64,000 nt of DNA from Massospora cicadina (GCA_022478985.1 JAKSZP010014931.1:1-64000), one strand, 5' to 3'. Counted from the first letter of the stretch, positions 36,050 through 46,656 are shown. The notes: a model not told the origin generated them from the letters alone. Program-made: numbers and translations.

Positions 36050-36890
36050 CTAGTAGAATATGCATGCTTTGCTATAGCATTTATAACTTACCAAATGATT
36101 TTAAATTATTTTAGTTTTTATATTGGTAGATAGCCATCAATAAGTTCAGAAACTATAAACCCTATCAAATATTCTAACCTTCAACCATTTAGCCAAAATC
36201 AATTAAGCCTGCTAAATTAACCAAATCATCAATCACTTACCCAAAACTATTGAGCCTATCAAATCAACTAAAAATAAATCACCACTCAGCAAAAACCAAT
36301 TGTTGTACTTATAAAATAGCAAAAATAGACACTATTAAAAACTCATGAAACTATCAAATTAAATAAATATGAAAATGCTCAACCAAATTGCTATATGTAA
36401 ATACCGTTAGAAACATATGTGATTTAGATCTTATTTAGAAATGGTATTAAAATCTATTGATCTTATTAAAAATAGCACTTTATCATTCACAAACTTTATA
36501 AAGTACTTGTGCTATGTTTGGTGATTCTTGGTTATTTGCTCATGAGATAATGTATCATATATATATATAAACAAAGGGTGGTTAGCCAAGCGGGTAAAAC
36601 TGCTTCCACCCCTAGTGCAGGTTTTGAGTTCGAAACCTAAACTGGCTAGAAAAATTCTCGGTGTGGTATATTTGTCCCGAGGTCGACCCACCTCGAATGC
36701 TTTTTTTATATATATAAATAAACAGAATGATACTTTTGTAAAGAAAGTTAGGCTAATTCTTGTTGATATCCAGATTAACACATATTTGTTTGTGGGCTTA
36801 AAGTTTTTTATCTGATTCTTCTAATCAATTCTTTTTTATATTTGTAGATGGTTATTAATAAAATTAAAAAATCAAGTTATGTTGAATCAA
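36050..36890 (-). mobile_element. Minus-strand Helitron 3' portion
   Basis: On the minus strand the terminus reads AGCAAAGCATGCATATTCTA followed by CTAG and T (plus-strand ACTAG at 36049-36053). That is the classical Helitron 3' end. The body up to about 36815 matches 48750-49590 in inverted orientation. A SINE sits inside at 36573-36708. No coding sequence is present. Confidence 0.7.
36573..36708 (+). mobile_element. tRNA-headed SINE (SINE-a)
   Basis: The Pol III A box TAGCCAAGCGGG (36583-36594) matches TRGYNNARNNGG perfectly. The B box AGTTCGAAACC (36627-36637) has one mismatch. A 3' module follows containing GTCCCGAGGTCGACCCACCT, also found at the end of the SINE at 63022. Flanks share TATATATATAAA, consistent with a target duplication. 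The inverted Helitron copy at 48750-49045 lacks the insert, giving an empty site. It is about 136 bp. Confidence 0.8.
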
Positions 36891-36909
36891 TCTATATATA
36901 TGAAAATGA

Positions 36910-37022
36910 ATGTCTGTGTGTATAACCATCTAGTACTAAAAAAAATGTCTGTGTGTATGAACATCGATGAATCCCCCCTTGGGTTGGGACCATCTAGTAC
37001 TAAAAAAAATGTCTGTGTGTAT
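36910..37022 (+). repeat. Two minute LINE-tail insertions in one target
   Basis: ATGTCTGTGTGTAT occurs three times, at 36910-36923, 36945-36958 and 37009-37022. Between copies 1 and 2 lie 21 bp (AACCATCTAGTACTAAAAAAA split as tail plus A-run). Between copies 2 and 3 lie about 50 bp ending in the same tail. Both inserts equal the 3' end of the LINE at 27184-33250 (complement of 27184-27232). The Helitron copy at 46060 has no such inserts. Confidence 0.85.
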
Positions 37023-37449
37023 GTATGTATGTCCCAAATGCATTCCTATACCATTCATCCAATTGTGATGAAACTTTAGGGAGAAGTTGTGTGCATGCCT
37101 GAGAAGGCTTATAAATTTTAAAAAAATATTATTTTAATAGTAAAATAAAAAGTTTTTATATGTAATAAGTGAAAATTCTATATATACTTTGATGGTATTT
37201 GTTATATTATCACAGCTGAGCAGTTTGATATTCAGCTGACTTGATATTTTAAATGATTTTGTTAAGTGGTTAGTGGTCATTTGGCTAATTAGTAAGTTAA
37301 TTTAAATCAAGGCTTTGAATCAAAAGTCCAATTGATTAAAAAAATACCTCCTCTAGCATAATTGGCTGCACAAGTATTCACAGATGGGGGCTGGAATAGT
37401 GTCACAGTAAGGGACTGGCGCCAGCGTAGCTTGGTTATGCTGGAGGTCC

Positions 37450-38950
37450 TTTAAAAATACCTCCACCCAACATGTGGCCCAGAATCTATCCTTAAGTGGT
37501 ACTGACTGGGGTTCTTGCCATCAGAAGCCCTAGAGTGGAAGAGCTTTGAGATTGGAGCACAAATGGCTAAAAGTATCAGCTGCCAAGGTATCAGCATCCA
37601 CCAGATTGAAGCATTCCTCAACTGGGGGTTCAGCCTCAACAAATTGGTAAGTTGGATTTTGAAGGGAAAGACCCCCACCGAGTACCCAAACCAAGCGCGA
37701 AATCAAAATCCTACAGTGCCATGGCAGCACACACTGAAGACAACACCTGGAATGGAGCAGGGAGCCACATTGAGTACATCCATCAGTTGATCAGTGGGGG
37801 CTTTACAGACCGCCAGGCACCAAAATCATACCTAAAAGATGCTATCTGAATCCACCTGCAGCTAGTAGAGGAGGAGGAATGGTCCAACCTGTTAATGTCA
37901 AATCATCAGGAACCTTACAAGTCCTAGCCAGAGGGGACTTTGATCACCACTGAGTACCCAAATGGGGCTATATAGATATAGCAATCCCAGGAAAATTGGA
38001 CCGCAAGAAACTCCTCAAAATCAGCATCAAATACAAGGGAATTTATCTGCAAATGGAACCAACCAGATACATCAACCAAACTGCAAGGTGGGTAACCTTT
38101 TAGAATCTCCCCACCAATCATTAACAGGAGTGGGTGCATGAAGCAATCTGTACTGGATTGTCATACTATGGGGAAGTATGAGAATTTTGGCAAGCTGGTG
38201 GCAACTACATCATGAAGTGCCTCCACCCTCAGACAGTGGAAGCGCTGTATGAACTGGCATCCTGGATGAAACTGAACAAAATTGCTCTACCCAGATCATC
38301 TGCCTTCCCAGCCTCAATAGGGTAGTATACATCAAACAGGAGGATGCCAAACAAGTGTGCCAGTTCTGCTACCAGACTGGCCACACAATAGCTCAATGCC
38401 ACCATCATAAAGGTAAAACTACATGGGAATATGAATATGACCCCTCGGGGGAATCACCAAGGTGTGTACCAAGACTTTCCTCCACCCAAAATCCAGAGAA
38501 TGGATCCCACACAACTTAATGGAGGTAGCGGATATGAAACGCCAGCAACAAGAATTGGACCTGGCACATAGAGAAGCGTGGGAACAGGAAACATTAAAGT
38601 TTCACAAAGTGGATGATGAACTGTTTATAAATATGAACCCTGAATCTTACACAATGGATGAGGGAACCACCCCAACCAACAGAGAAATGTCCAACCCAAG
38701 CAGAATGGACAGTCTGCAAGGAGGAAAGATGGCAGAAGGTTAACCTGAAAAAATCTCCCAATCAAGGGCAGATACAGGAAGCCAGCAAATCCAAATTGAA
38801 GCCCAACAAGATGAAAGTGAATACTAAATCAAATCAGAAGTCATTGGCAAATAAACCCAAGGTGACAAGTGAAAAATCAGCAGGAGCAATGAAATCAACA
38901 AAATTGGCTGGACAATCACCAACTAAAAATTGAGTTCTGCCATTAAATTG
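37450..38950 (+). pseudogene. LINE ORF1 remnant with CCHC knuckle
   Basis: Fragments in several frames lead to CQFCYQTGHTIAQC (about 38360-38400), an intact C-X2-C-X4-H-X4-C knuckle. A Lys/Pro-rich tail follows to the stop near 38932. The EN frame begins about 260 bp later. The role is RNA binding in the LINE particle. The 5' 80 bp from 37368 to 37450 are untranslated and show nothing else. Confidence 0.65.
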
Positions 38951-39192
38951 AATGAAGGGGTGTGAATCTGACCGATGGTTGAGGGAGAATCTGCCACTCT
39001 GCCATCAGGGGACAAGGGGCACCTGGACCTGATCATAAAACTATCCACATTATTCATTGACAGGGAGATGGGGATGGTGACCAAAAATAAACCATTGACG
39101 CCACCATCATTGACCAACCAGACCTCAGTATGGGACTCAATCCACAACCCAGACAACGCTAAACCTCATACCCATGGGTCAGGAAGCCAGAA

Positions 39193-42100
39193 ATGAGGAT
39201 AGCAACTACAAATGCTCAGGGGATGGTGAACATACGAGCAAGGAGGAGGAAAATGCACCACAAAAAAACTAATAATAATATTGACCTATTTTTATTTCTG
39301 AAACACAAGCTGGTAACCAATAGAAAATGGTGCCAAGCTCAAACCATAATGCAAAAAACTATCCGTGGTCCCACCAGATAGGCTACCAAGCCCTATGGAT
39401 GAACCACATGGTGATAGTCACAATGGACAAGAAAATAGACCTGGAATTTGTGAAAGAAACTCACGCTAGTAGAATCTTGATAGCAATAGCTACAAACAGA
39501 GAAACTGGCAGGAGCATACAAGTGGTAGCAGTCTATGCCCCACCAAAGATCCACAAAAACCATATTTTTTGGGAATTTTTAGCGGAAGTGCCATCTAAAG
39601 TGACATCTGTAAAAGCAGGTGACCTGAACTGTTGGATGAATGCGAGTCAGGATACATACCTGATGAGAGAACGCCCCAACAGTAAAGCCAACGAGATGCT
39701 CAACTACCTAGTTAAATTGGGGATGTGCCTAACAATTGACAAAGAGGATGATGACCTGGCCAACCTAAAGTGATGGTCATATGACGCCGCTGGATCCCCA
39801 CTGTCAGGATCACATTTAGACTATATCCTAGTGTCATCAGATCTTAAGCTGATGACATCCAACAATGAGGTTAGCATAAATGATGAAAGCAACCACATGG
39901 TTGTCCAGGTGGATATCAACCTTGATGAACCCCCAAGGAACTGCAAGTGGCAACTGGCACCAGCCACTCTGAGGGACGGGGATTGGCGCTGAAAGGTTGA
40001 CGCTGGACTGGATTGACTGGTAGCATATCTGGACAACCACCCGGAGTTAGACCTGCTAGAACAATGGACTCAGATCAAAGTGAAAATGAAACATGATAGT
40101 ATGAAGTTCAAAAAAGTGACCTCCTACAAGTGAACTGCCGCCATGAAACAACTGAAGTCTGAATTAGAAAGGCTGAGGCTCACCTGACGGGACAGTGAAG
40201 ACTGGTGGAGTGAGTACCAAACAACACACAAAAAGTATTGGGCCATAATGATGAAGCAAGACTCAGAGAGATGGACCAATGCAACTTACCGATATTAGAG
40301 CCTAGCAGAGATGATGACCAAAGAGGGCCTGAAACACCTCAAGGAAATCCAAACTAAGGCTAGAGTGTGGGAAGTGGAGACAGCGGAAGGGGAAGTATTA
40401 ACAGACCCCAAAACAATCAAGCATGAGGTCAAGCTTTTTTACAGTGATCTCTTCTAACAATGAGAAATGAGCGTATTGGTGACAAAAACCCTTATTGACC
40501 TGGCCAAGCCAGCACTGGGGGCTGTACGCTGGAAGATGTCACCAAGCTATCTTCCAAAATCTCTATCAATGAAGTTAAGAGGGCGCTAAAGGAGTCACCA
40601 AGAATGAAGGTACCAGGCCCCAACAATATGTTTGCAGAAATATACAACATATTCCAAGAACGCATCACGCTGGAACTCAAAGCCCTCTTTAGCCACTGTT
40701 TACAAAATGGCCAGCAAATTCCGGGAGGCCAAGAGACCCAAATTGTACTTCTGTACAAAAAGGGCCTCAGATGCCAACTTTAGAACTGGCGCCTGATTGC
40801 ACTATCAAACACCAATTATAAACTGCTCATGCACATACTATCTAATTGACTGATGGCAGCAGCACCGCACATGCTCCATAGTGCCCAGCATGGCTTTGTC
40901 AAAGGCTGTAGTATATGGGACAGCATTGGTTCAGTCCAGAGCGTACTCCAGGATATGAGGGACAATGAACAGGGGTACCTTATGTTCCTTGACATGAAAA
41001 AGGCATACAACTGAGTAGCGTGGTCATTCCTTCATGAGGAACTAAAGGCAGTCAGTATCCCTGACACGTTTTGAGCATGGATAATGACGCTGTACTTAGG
41101 CCTGGTAACAAAGGTAATTGTCACAGATGGAGTAACCAACGAAATCCCTGTCAGGCAAGGTCTCCGCCAAGGTGACCCTATGTCACCAAAACTCTTCAAC
41201 TTTGCAGCCAACATTCTACTGGTGGCAGCAGACGCAAAGCTCTGGGAGTTAGTCCACCCTAACCAAATGCCACTGAAGATGCTAGTATTCGCTGATGAAA
41301 TGGTAGTAGGAATAAGCTCACTGACTGACCTCCAGGGTGCCAAGGACCTCTTAAACCTCTTTCAGCTAGCATCAAACACAAAAATCAACTTGGCAAAAAC
41401 CTAGTGATGAGGGTTGGCAACCTGAGCTTCAGCCCACCAATTGACACAACACCGATTATGAACTCCCAGACAGTCTGATACCTCAGTATACTCTTCAATG
41501 ACAAGGGACCAGAGGTACTGGAGACTGAACAGGAAGTATTGTCAAGATTATTGATCTGAATGGCATGCTGGAAAAGTGCCAGACTATGTCTTAAGGAGAA
41601 AGTGCAGGCAATAAATGTCTTTATCTTCTCAAAGTTGTGGTATGTTGCTCATGTGCTGCCAACGAGCCCAAACTTAGAGAGGAAAATCAGGTCAATTCTC
41701 CAAACCTTCCTGTGGTTCAAGGCAAAGGTGGCGCCAATACCACTGGAAGCCCCGTTGAAACCAAAGAACAAAGGAGGCATGGGCCTCCTAGACTTTGAAT
41801 CTCATGCCTGGCATATATGTGTCATGGAAGCGGCTGATAAGAATTAGACTGGGCTCCCAGTCAGGGTGTATGAGCACCCAGTGGAGAGCCCAGAATGCCA
41901 AGGGCACAGTGGTCCATGCAACTAGAAGAAGGGGAGATCTATTGGGGATGTGAGAAAAATAAATGTTTATTAATGTACTGAAAGACCCCAAGGCAAACTA
42001 GATGGTTGCAATGGGGCAACCGCAAGTCTTGCAGGGGCAACCCCCAAGGATGGGAGAGGCAGGGAGGATGACAACTCCTCCAGGGTTTGTGGTTGCTGGC

Positions 42101-44560
42101 CTTCAGGTTTGAGTAGGTGAGTCTGTGCGCCAGTGAGGGGCGGCACAGGAGGCACCACATGAGCAGGGGTGCTGTCAGAGAGGAAAATGGGCCTGCGACA
42201 AGCATTAGGACTGAGCCCCCTTAGTGAGGTGCTCCGGAGCCCTCAGGTGGGTGGAATTAGCGGCGGATGAGCCAGGTGTGGGGGCTGAACTTGCAGCCAT
42301 CAGGGTGGGGGCGCCCAGAGGCTGCTCCAATAGGGGAGCAGCCTCAGAAATCCCAGCGGTGAAGCAAATGGACGGGTTTGCATCAGATGTGTATGCAAAA
42401 ATGGACAGAGAATTGACTCCATCATCAAGAGCAAGGCAGTTTGCAGCGGATATGATCCACCGCCACATGGCGGGGTTGAGCAATCAGATGACCTATTTGG
42501 CAATCATTGGGATGATTATTTGGGTGGTGGCATGCTTTGCCAGATCAATCGGCGGAATTTTGTAAAAAAAAAGTAAATGGGTGGCGTCCGCGGCAAGGCA
42601 TTTGGGGTATTCAGGTTTTATTTTTAGTGCAAAGCATGGAAAGAATAGAGAATGAACTGACAACTGCACCTCAGCAGGGCAGTTGCTTTAAGTATTGGGA
42701 GAATTGCATAGTGGGGATGTTGAGGGATTGGGTGATTGGGGATAGATGATGGGATTTGGTTGGCTAATGGGTGGGGGAGTGGAGGGATGCCCAAAATCTT
42801 GGCAAAAATCAAAAAAACTTTTGCAGATTTTTCTAAATTTTTGGGGCTAGACCAGGTCAATAGTACCAATCTGAGCCTTGACCATTCGAATCAGGCTGTA
42901 CACATGGTTCAGATTTTCTGGACTCATCCTGGGGGTCTGTGGCCTTGGTGTTCGGTCATCCACAACCTGGTCCAAACTCTCAATCTGATTGTTTATGCAA
43001 TCTGAACTTCCCAGATCTGTTCCAGGGGTAGGGGCAACTGATGAGTCACTTTAAACCTGTTTCAAGACCCAAATTGAGTTCTGATCTGATTTTCAAACCT
43101 GGCAAGTCCAGACCAGCTCCATTAGCCCAAAATTTGCAGACTGGGCTCTGATACTAGCACCAGCCATTTCCTCAAAATTTTGGTATGTTTTCCCTGGTGA
43201 GTGAGGGATCCCAGGGGCTTACCCATGGCCCCTGGCCTGCATAATCTCCTGGCAGGTCCCCTCTATTAATATTACCAGGGTTGAGGAGGGGGAGGGAAGA
43301 GAACTGGTTATCTTTAGGAGGAAGGGCAGTCACCCAGCGCTCATCAACCATATGCACCAGGTTGCTCAACTGTGACAGGGGGTCCACTTGGGCATTTGGG
43401 CCCCTTTTTGTCCAAAAGAGATGCTGCTCCCTATCCAGTTGTAGGGGCTGGTCCTCAGGACTTACAATATGGGGAAAGTCATTCCTGAAGCTAACACAGA
43501 TGCACATGCGTTGCCCAACTCTAGCATGGGGTGTGAACTGGGCAAGAGCCCAAGGCCTCCAAGAGCTGGTCTCTCCTGTTTGATACATGAATGGATGGCA
43601 AACCACCCATGGACAACCTCCTGAAAAGGTACTCCACACTACTGGTGACTATGCAATCAGGCTGTGTTCCAGGGTGGATAGTCATTTGAGCGATTGGGCT
43701 GAGAAGCTGACCAAATTCTAAGGGATGTTGAAGCACGTAATCTTGCAATTATTTCTGCAACAAACTGGGAGGAGCGTAACTGAATCACTGATAAATACAC
43801 AACCAAGTCAATCAGAATAAGGTACAAATTGATGCTGATAGAATATGGGGATCCGCTCCTAGAATTGGGATGCAATCCGCCCACCCATCCATAAATCCTA
43901 AATGACTGGACTACTGAAGGCCATGACAACAACTACCTGACAAAGGAGTTGATTTTGGGCCTTAACTCCCACTTGGTAACAGCCAAACAGCATTTGGTAA
44001 CCTGGCGGATCCTAAATTGGGCATTCAAATTGGGAAAGCATAGTGGGCCAGACTACCAGCACAAAGAATGCCCCATATGCACTGAACCAGAAACAGATAT
44101 AGCCCACCGTTACTATGAATGTGCCATGTTCAAAAAATACTGGTCCACAATGTGCTACATCCTATCAGGCAAACAATCACCACCATGAATACATCCATTG
44201 CAGGATCTTTTCTTCATAAAAACCCTGAAAATGGCTCTGATCCAACTACAAGCCTTCATTTACCATTATTGTGTATGGGTAATTCACTGTGCACTCATCG
44301 CCAAGGTTTTGAGCAATAAGCGCCCCCACCATAAAGGTTTGGTATTGAAGACCGTTCAGATTATTTCCAATCAGCTCCGTCAGATCTCAAAATTCTCACG
44401 CATAATCCCCAGGTGTTATAAAGCCACACGTTTGGCTTTCCCCACTGGATTACTCATCGCATGTAATGAGGCAACTAATTGACTGAGAATTGAATGGCCT
44501 GTAAGCCCGCCAATGCTAGAACTGTGGCTAGCAATAGCAATTGCTGATCAGCAATGGTCA
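39193..44560 (+). pseudogene. LINE ORF2 remnant: EN, RT, C-terminal CCHC (split by a solo LTR)
   Basis: EN starts MRIATTNAQGMVN at 39193 and continues with VVAVYAPPKIHKNH, AGDLNCW (GDFN box with F-to-L) and DYILVSSDLK. RT shows the VRQGLRQGDPMSPKLFN block and LVFADEMVVGIS, where the second catalytic Asp of FADD has become Glu. After the solo LTR the frame resumes at KSFLKLTQMHMRC and ends with CPICTEPETDIAHRYYEC near 44070-44120. The D-to-E change and stops mean it is inactive. Confidence 0.85.
41820..43466 (-). repeat. Solo LTR, 1.65 kb, perfect ATATG target duplication
   Basis: On the minus strand it starts TGTAAGTCCTGAGGACC (43466) and ends CTTCCATGACA (41820). ATATG flanks both sides (41815-41819 and 43467-43471). 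Removing the LTR and one ATATG restores the LINE frame as AWHIWGKSFL, matching HWIWAKAFL in the sister LINE near 26005. Start and family are those of the LTR following the old chromovirus at 11857, although the interior is closer to 13147-14598. No internal gag or pol is seen. Confidence 0.85.
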
Positions 44561-44685
44561 GAGGTGCTAGAACTCTAGTGGCCCAAATCCCCAGTCCCTT
44601 TTTACCCTTGGCTGAATCACCTGTATTCCTCCCTCCTCTTACTTTCCCTTAAATTTATTTTAATAAGGCATGGAGTTTTAAAAAA

Positions 44686-44770
44686 TCTAACATAATTGGC
44701 TCAGCTTTTGGCTCTAAACTTCAACTCTATAAAAGATCAGTTGTTCAAATCCTGGCATAATAACTTTTTA
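44686..44770 (+). other. tRNA-like module in the first Helitron
   Basis: Follows the LINE directly: TCTAACATAATTGGCTCAGC then a B-box-like GTTGTTCAAATCCTGG about 50 bp on. It is the sister of 46657-46731. Here A- and B-box bases have decayed by transitions. It is not a functional tRNA gene (no proper stems). Confidence 0.6.
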
Positions 44771-44794
44771 TACACTTTTTTTAAACTCACTGTC

Positions 44795-45918
44795 AATTCT
44801 GTCTGTCTGTAATCAAATATCACAAGCTCTATTTCAGACTCTTATCTTACACTAAAAGATTTGAGAGGAAATGAACAGCTCTTTGGTGGCACACTCATTT
44901 TATTGTCTGGTGATTTTTGACAAATTCTACCAGATATACCATATTCAACACCTGCTGATGAACTTAATGCATGTCTTGAATCATCAGTTTTATGGCGGCA
45001 CATACAGAAATTAACTTTAAAGACCAATATGTGTGTACATCTATAACATGATGTATCTGCTGAACATTTGCAAAACAATTGTTGGATATTGGAAATGGGA
45101 AAATGCAATCAATGAATCCACACAATGTATCACATTGCCAACAAACTTCTGTAAAATCACAGCAACCACAGATAAATTGATTCACAAAGTTTTCCCAAAT
45201 ATTGCACAGAATTACAAAAATCATCAGTGGCTAAGTTTCTATGCTATACTAGCAGCCAAAAACAATGATGTCAATGCCATCAATTTCAGTATTCAAAATA
45301 AAATATCAGGTGAAGTGACAACATATAAGTCCATTGATGCTGTAATGAATCAAGATAAAGTTGTCAATTATCCAACTGAATTCTTGAATTCACTTGATTT
45401 TCCAGGTATGCTGGCATGTTTTAACATTGAAAATTGGCATGCCTATCATTCTTCTCTAAAACATCAATCCTCCACAGCTTTGCAATGATACCAGGCTTTC
45501 AGTGAAAAAGATGATGAACAATATCATTGAAGCTACAATATTAAATGGAAAATTTAAAGGAGAAGATGTACTGTTGCCACGCATCCCAATGATTCCAACA
45601 GATATGCCATTTGAATTCAGACATTTGCAGTTTCCAGTGCAACTCGCATTTGCAATGACCATCAACAAAGCACAGGGACAATTGCTACAAGTGTGTGGAC
45701 TAAATTTAAAAAATCCATGCTTCTCACATGGACAGCTGTATGTGGCCTGCTCACATGTCAGAAAACCTTCTGATTTATTCATGTATGCACCAGATGGAAA
45801 AAAAAAATATTGTGTATCCAAAAGCGCTTCAATAAACAGAATTAAAACACAAACACTTTCTATCTTTGAGTGGCATTGCAATGCATGTCGGGTACTCATA
45901 CTAATATTATCACATTAA
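44795..45918 (+). pseudogene. Helitron Pif1 helicase, C-terminal half
   Basis: Readable in order: LRGNEQLFGGTLILLSGDF (with a stop at the R of GDFRQ, TGA for CGA), ILPDIPYSTPADELNACLES, SVLWRHIQKLTL, NDVNAINFSIQNKISGE, VVNYPTEFLNSLDFPGM, PFEFRHLQFPVQLAFAMTIN, KAQGQLLQVCGLNL and CFSHGQLYVACSHVRKP. This order and wording are those of the Pif1-type helicase end of Helitron RepHel proteins. Walker A and the Rep domain are absent. At least three frame changes are present. The helicase would unwind donor DNA during rolling-circle transposition. Confidence 0.92.
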
Positions 45919-46032
45919 TTTGAAAACCATGCAAACAAAGTTGTGGGCAACAGCTATTTATTTATAAGAAACCTACTTTAATCGAACTTTATTAAATTAA
46001 ACTAACATTTCATTATGTACAACATGAAACTC

Positions 46033-46059
46033 CGTTGCAAAGCAAGGGTATTCTGCAAG
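46033..46059 (+). other. Helitron 3' terminus (hairpin plus CAAG) abutting the next 5' end
   Basis: The hairpin TTGC-AAA-GCAA is followed by GGGTATTCTG and CAAG, a one-base variant of CTAG. The next base starts TCTATATATATAAAAATG of the following element with no spacer. Confidence 0.8.
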
Positions 46060-46437
46060 TCTATATATATAAAAATGAATATCTTTCTGTGTATGTATGT
46101 ATGTCCTGAATGCATTCCTATATCATTCATCCAATTGTGATGAAACTTTGGTGAGTTGTTGTGTGCATGTCTGAGAAGTTATATGAATTTTAAAAAATAT
46201 TATTTTAGTAGTAAAGTAAAAAGATTTATATGTAAGAAGTGAAAATCCTATATATACTTCGATGGTATTCGCTATATTGTTACAGCTGAGCAGTTTAAAT
46301 TTGTTTGATTTGATATTTTATATGGTTTTGTTTAGTGGTTAGTGGTCATTTGGCTAATTAGTAAGTTAATTTAAATCAAGGCTTTGAATCAAAAGTCCAA
46401 TTGATTTTAAAAATACCTCCTCTAGCATAATCAGCTC

Positions 46438-46656
46438 ACTGGGTGTAGTTGCGCACACCTGTAACCACAAGCTAAGGTGGGGTAAAAATACTGTAACAGG
46501 TTCAAAACCTGTTCTGGCAAGGATGAATATAATTTCCTCCGTCCCCTCTTATCATTAATCAATTAATTGATAATATGGAGTTATAAAGGAAAATTTGGGT
46601 GGTTTTCATGTAGGGTGGTTCCTGCTACTGCTGAATCTTTTTAGAAAGAATAAGAA
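46438..46656 (+). mobile_element. SINE-c with LINE family B tail
   Basis: Flanked by TCTAGCATAATCAGCT and TCTAGCATAATCGGCT (46421-46436, 46657-46672). The head has a Pol III-like A box TGGGTGTAGTTG (46440-46451) and a perfect B box GGTTCAAAACC (46499-46509). The tail CCTCCGTCCCCTCTTATC ... AATATGGAGTTATAAAGG equals the LINE family B tail. About 65 further bases of unknown nature lie between tail and duplication. The head also reads like Alu/7SL (GCGCACACCTGTAA), probably by chance. Confidence 0.78.

Larger units (their letters stand above)
37368..44685 (+). mobile_element. LINE (family B), apparently full length, inserted in a Helitron
   Basis: Flanked by TCTAGCATAATTGGCT (37352-37367) and TCTAACATAATTGGCT (44686-44701), a 16-bp target duplication with one transition. 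It contains ORF1 with CCHC, EN, RT, a C-terminal zinc domain, and a 3' tail AATAAGGCATGGAGTTTTAA. A solo LTR interrupts ORF2 at 41820-43466. Frames contain many stops, often TGA/TAG at Trp, Arg or Gln positions. The tail is shared with the LINE at 24480-33310 and the SINE at 46438-46656. Confidence 0.88.
36891..46059 (+). mobile_element. Helitron with Pif1 remnant, hosting a LINE
   Basis: The 5' end TCTATATATATGAAAATG follows an A at 36890. The 3' end at 46059 has a hairpin (TTGC-AAA-GCAA, 46035-46045) and terminal CAAG where CTAG is expected, followed by T. Without the LINE (37368-44685) and one duplicate the element is about 1.8 kb: a 5' non-coding part, a tRNA-like module and the C-terminal part of the RepHel helicase. 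It therefore lacks the Rep nuclease and is an internally deleted derivative. Its 5' 470 bp match 46060-46440. Confidence 0.88.

Noticed and set aside
36540..36572. TA microsatellite as a feature of its own
   Set aside because: A short run belonging to Helitron sequence, noted only as an insertion target.
36575..36640. Functional tRNA gene
   Set aside because: A and B boxes are good, but acceptor and T stems do not pair, and a SINE tail plus target duplication follow.
46440..46480. 7SL/Alu-derived SINE
   Set aside because: The GCGCACACCTGTAA phrase resembles Alu, but there is no further 7SL similarity; a generic Pol III head is more likely.
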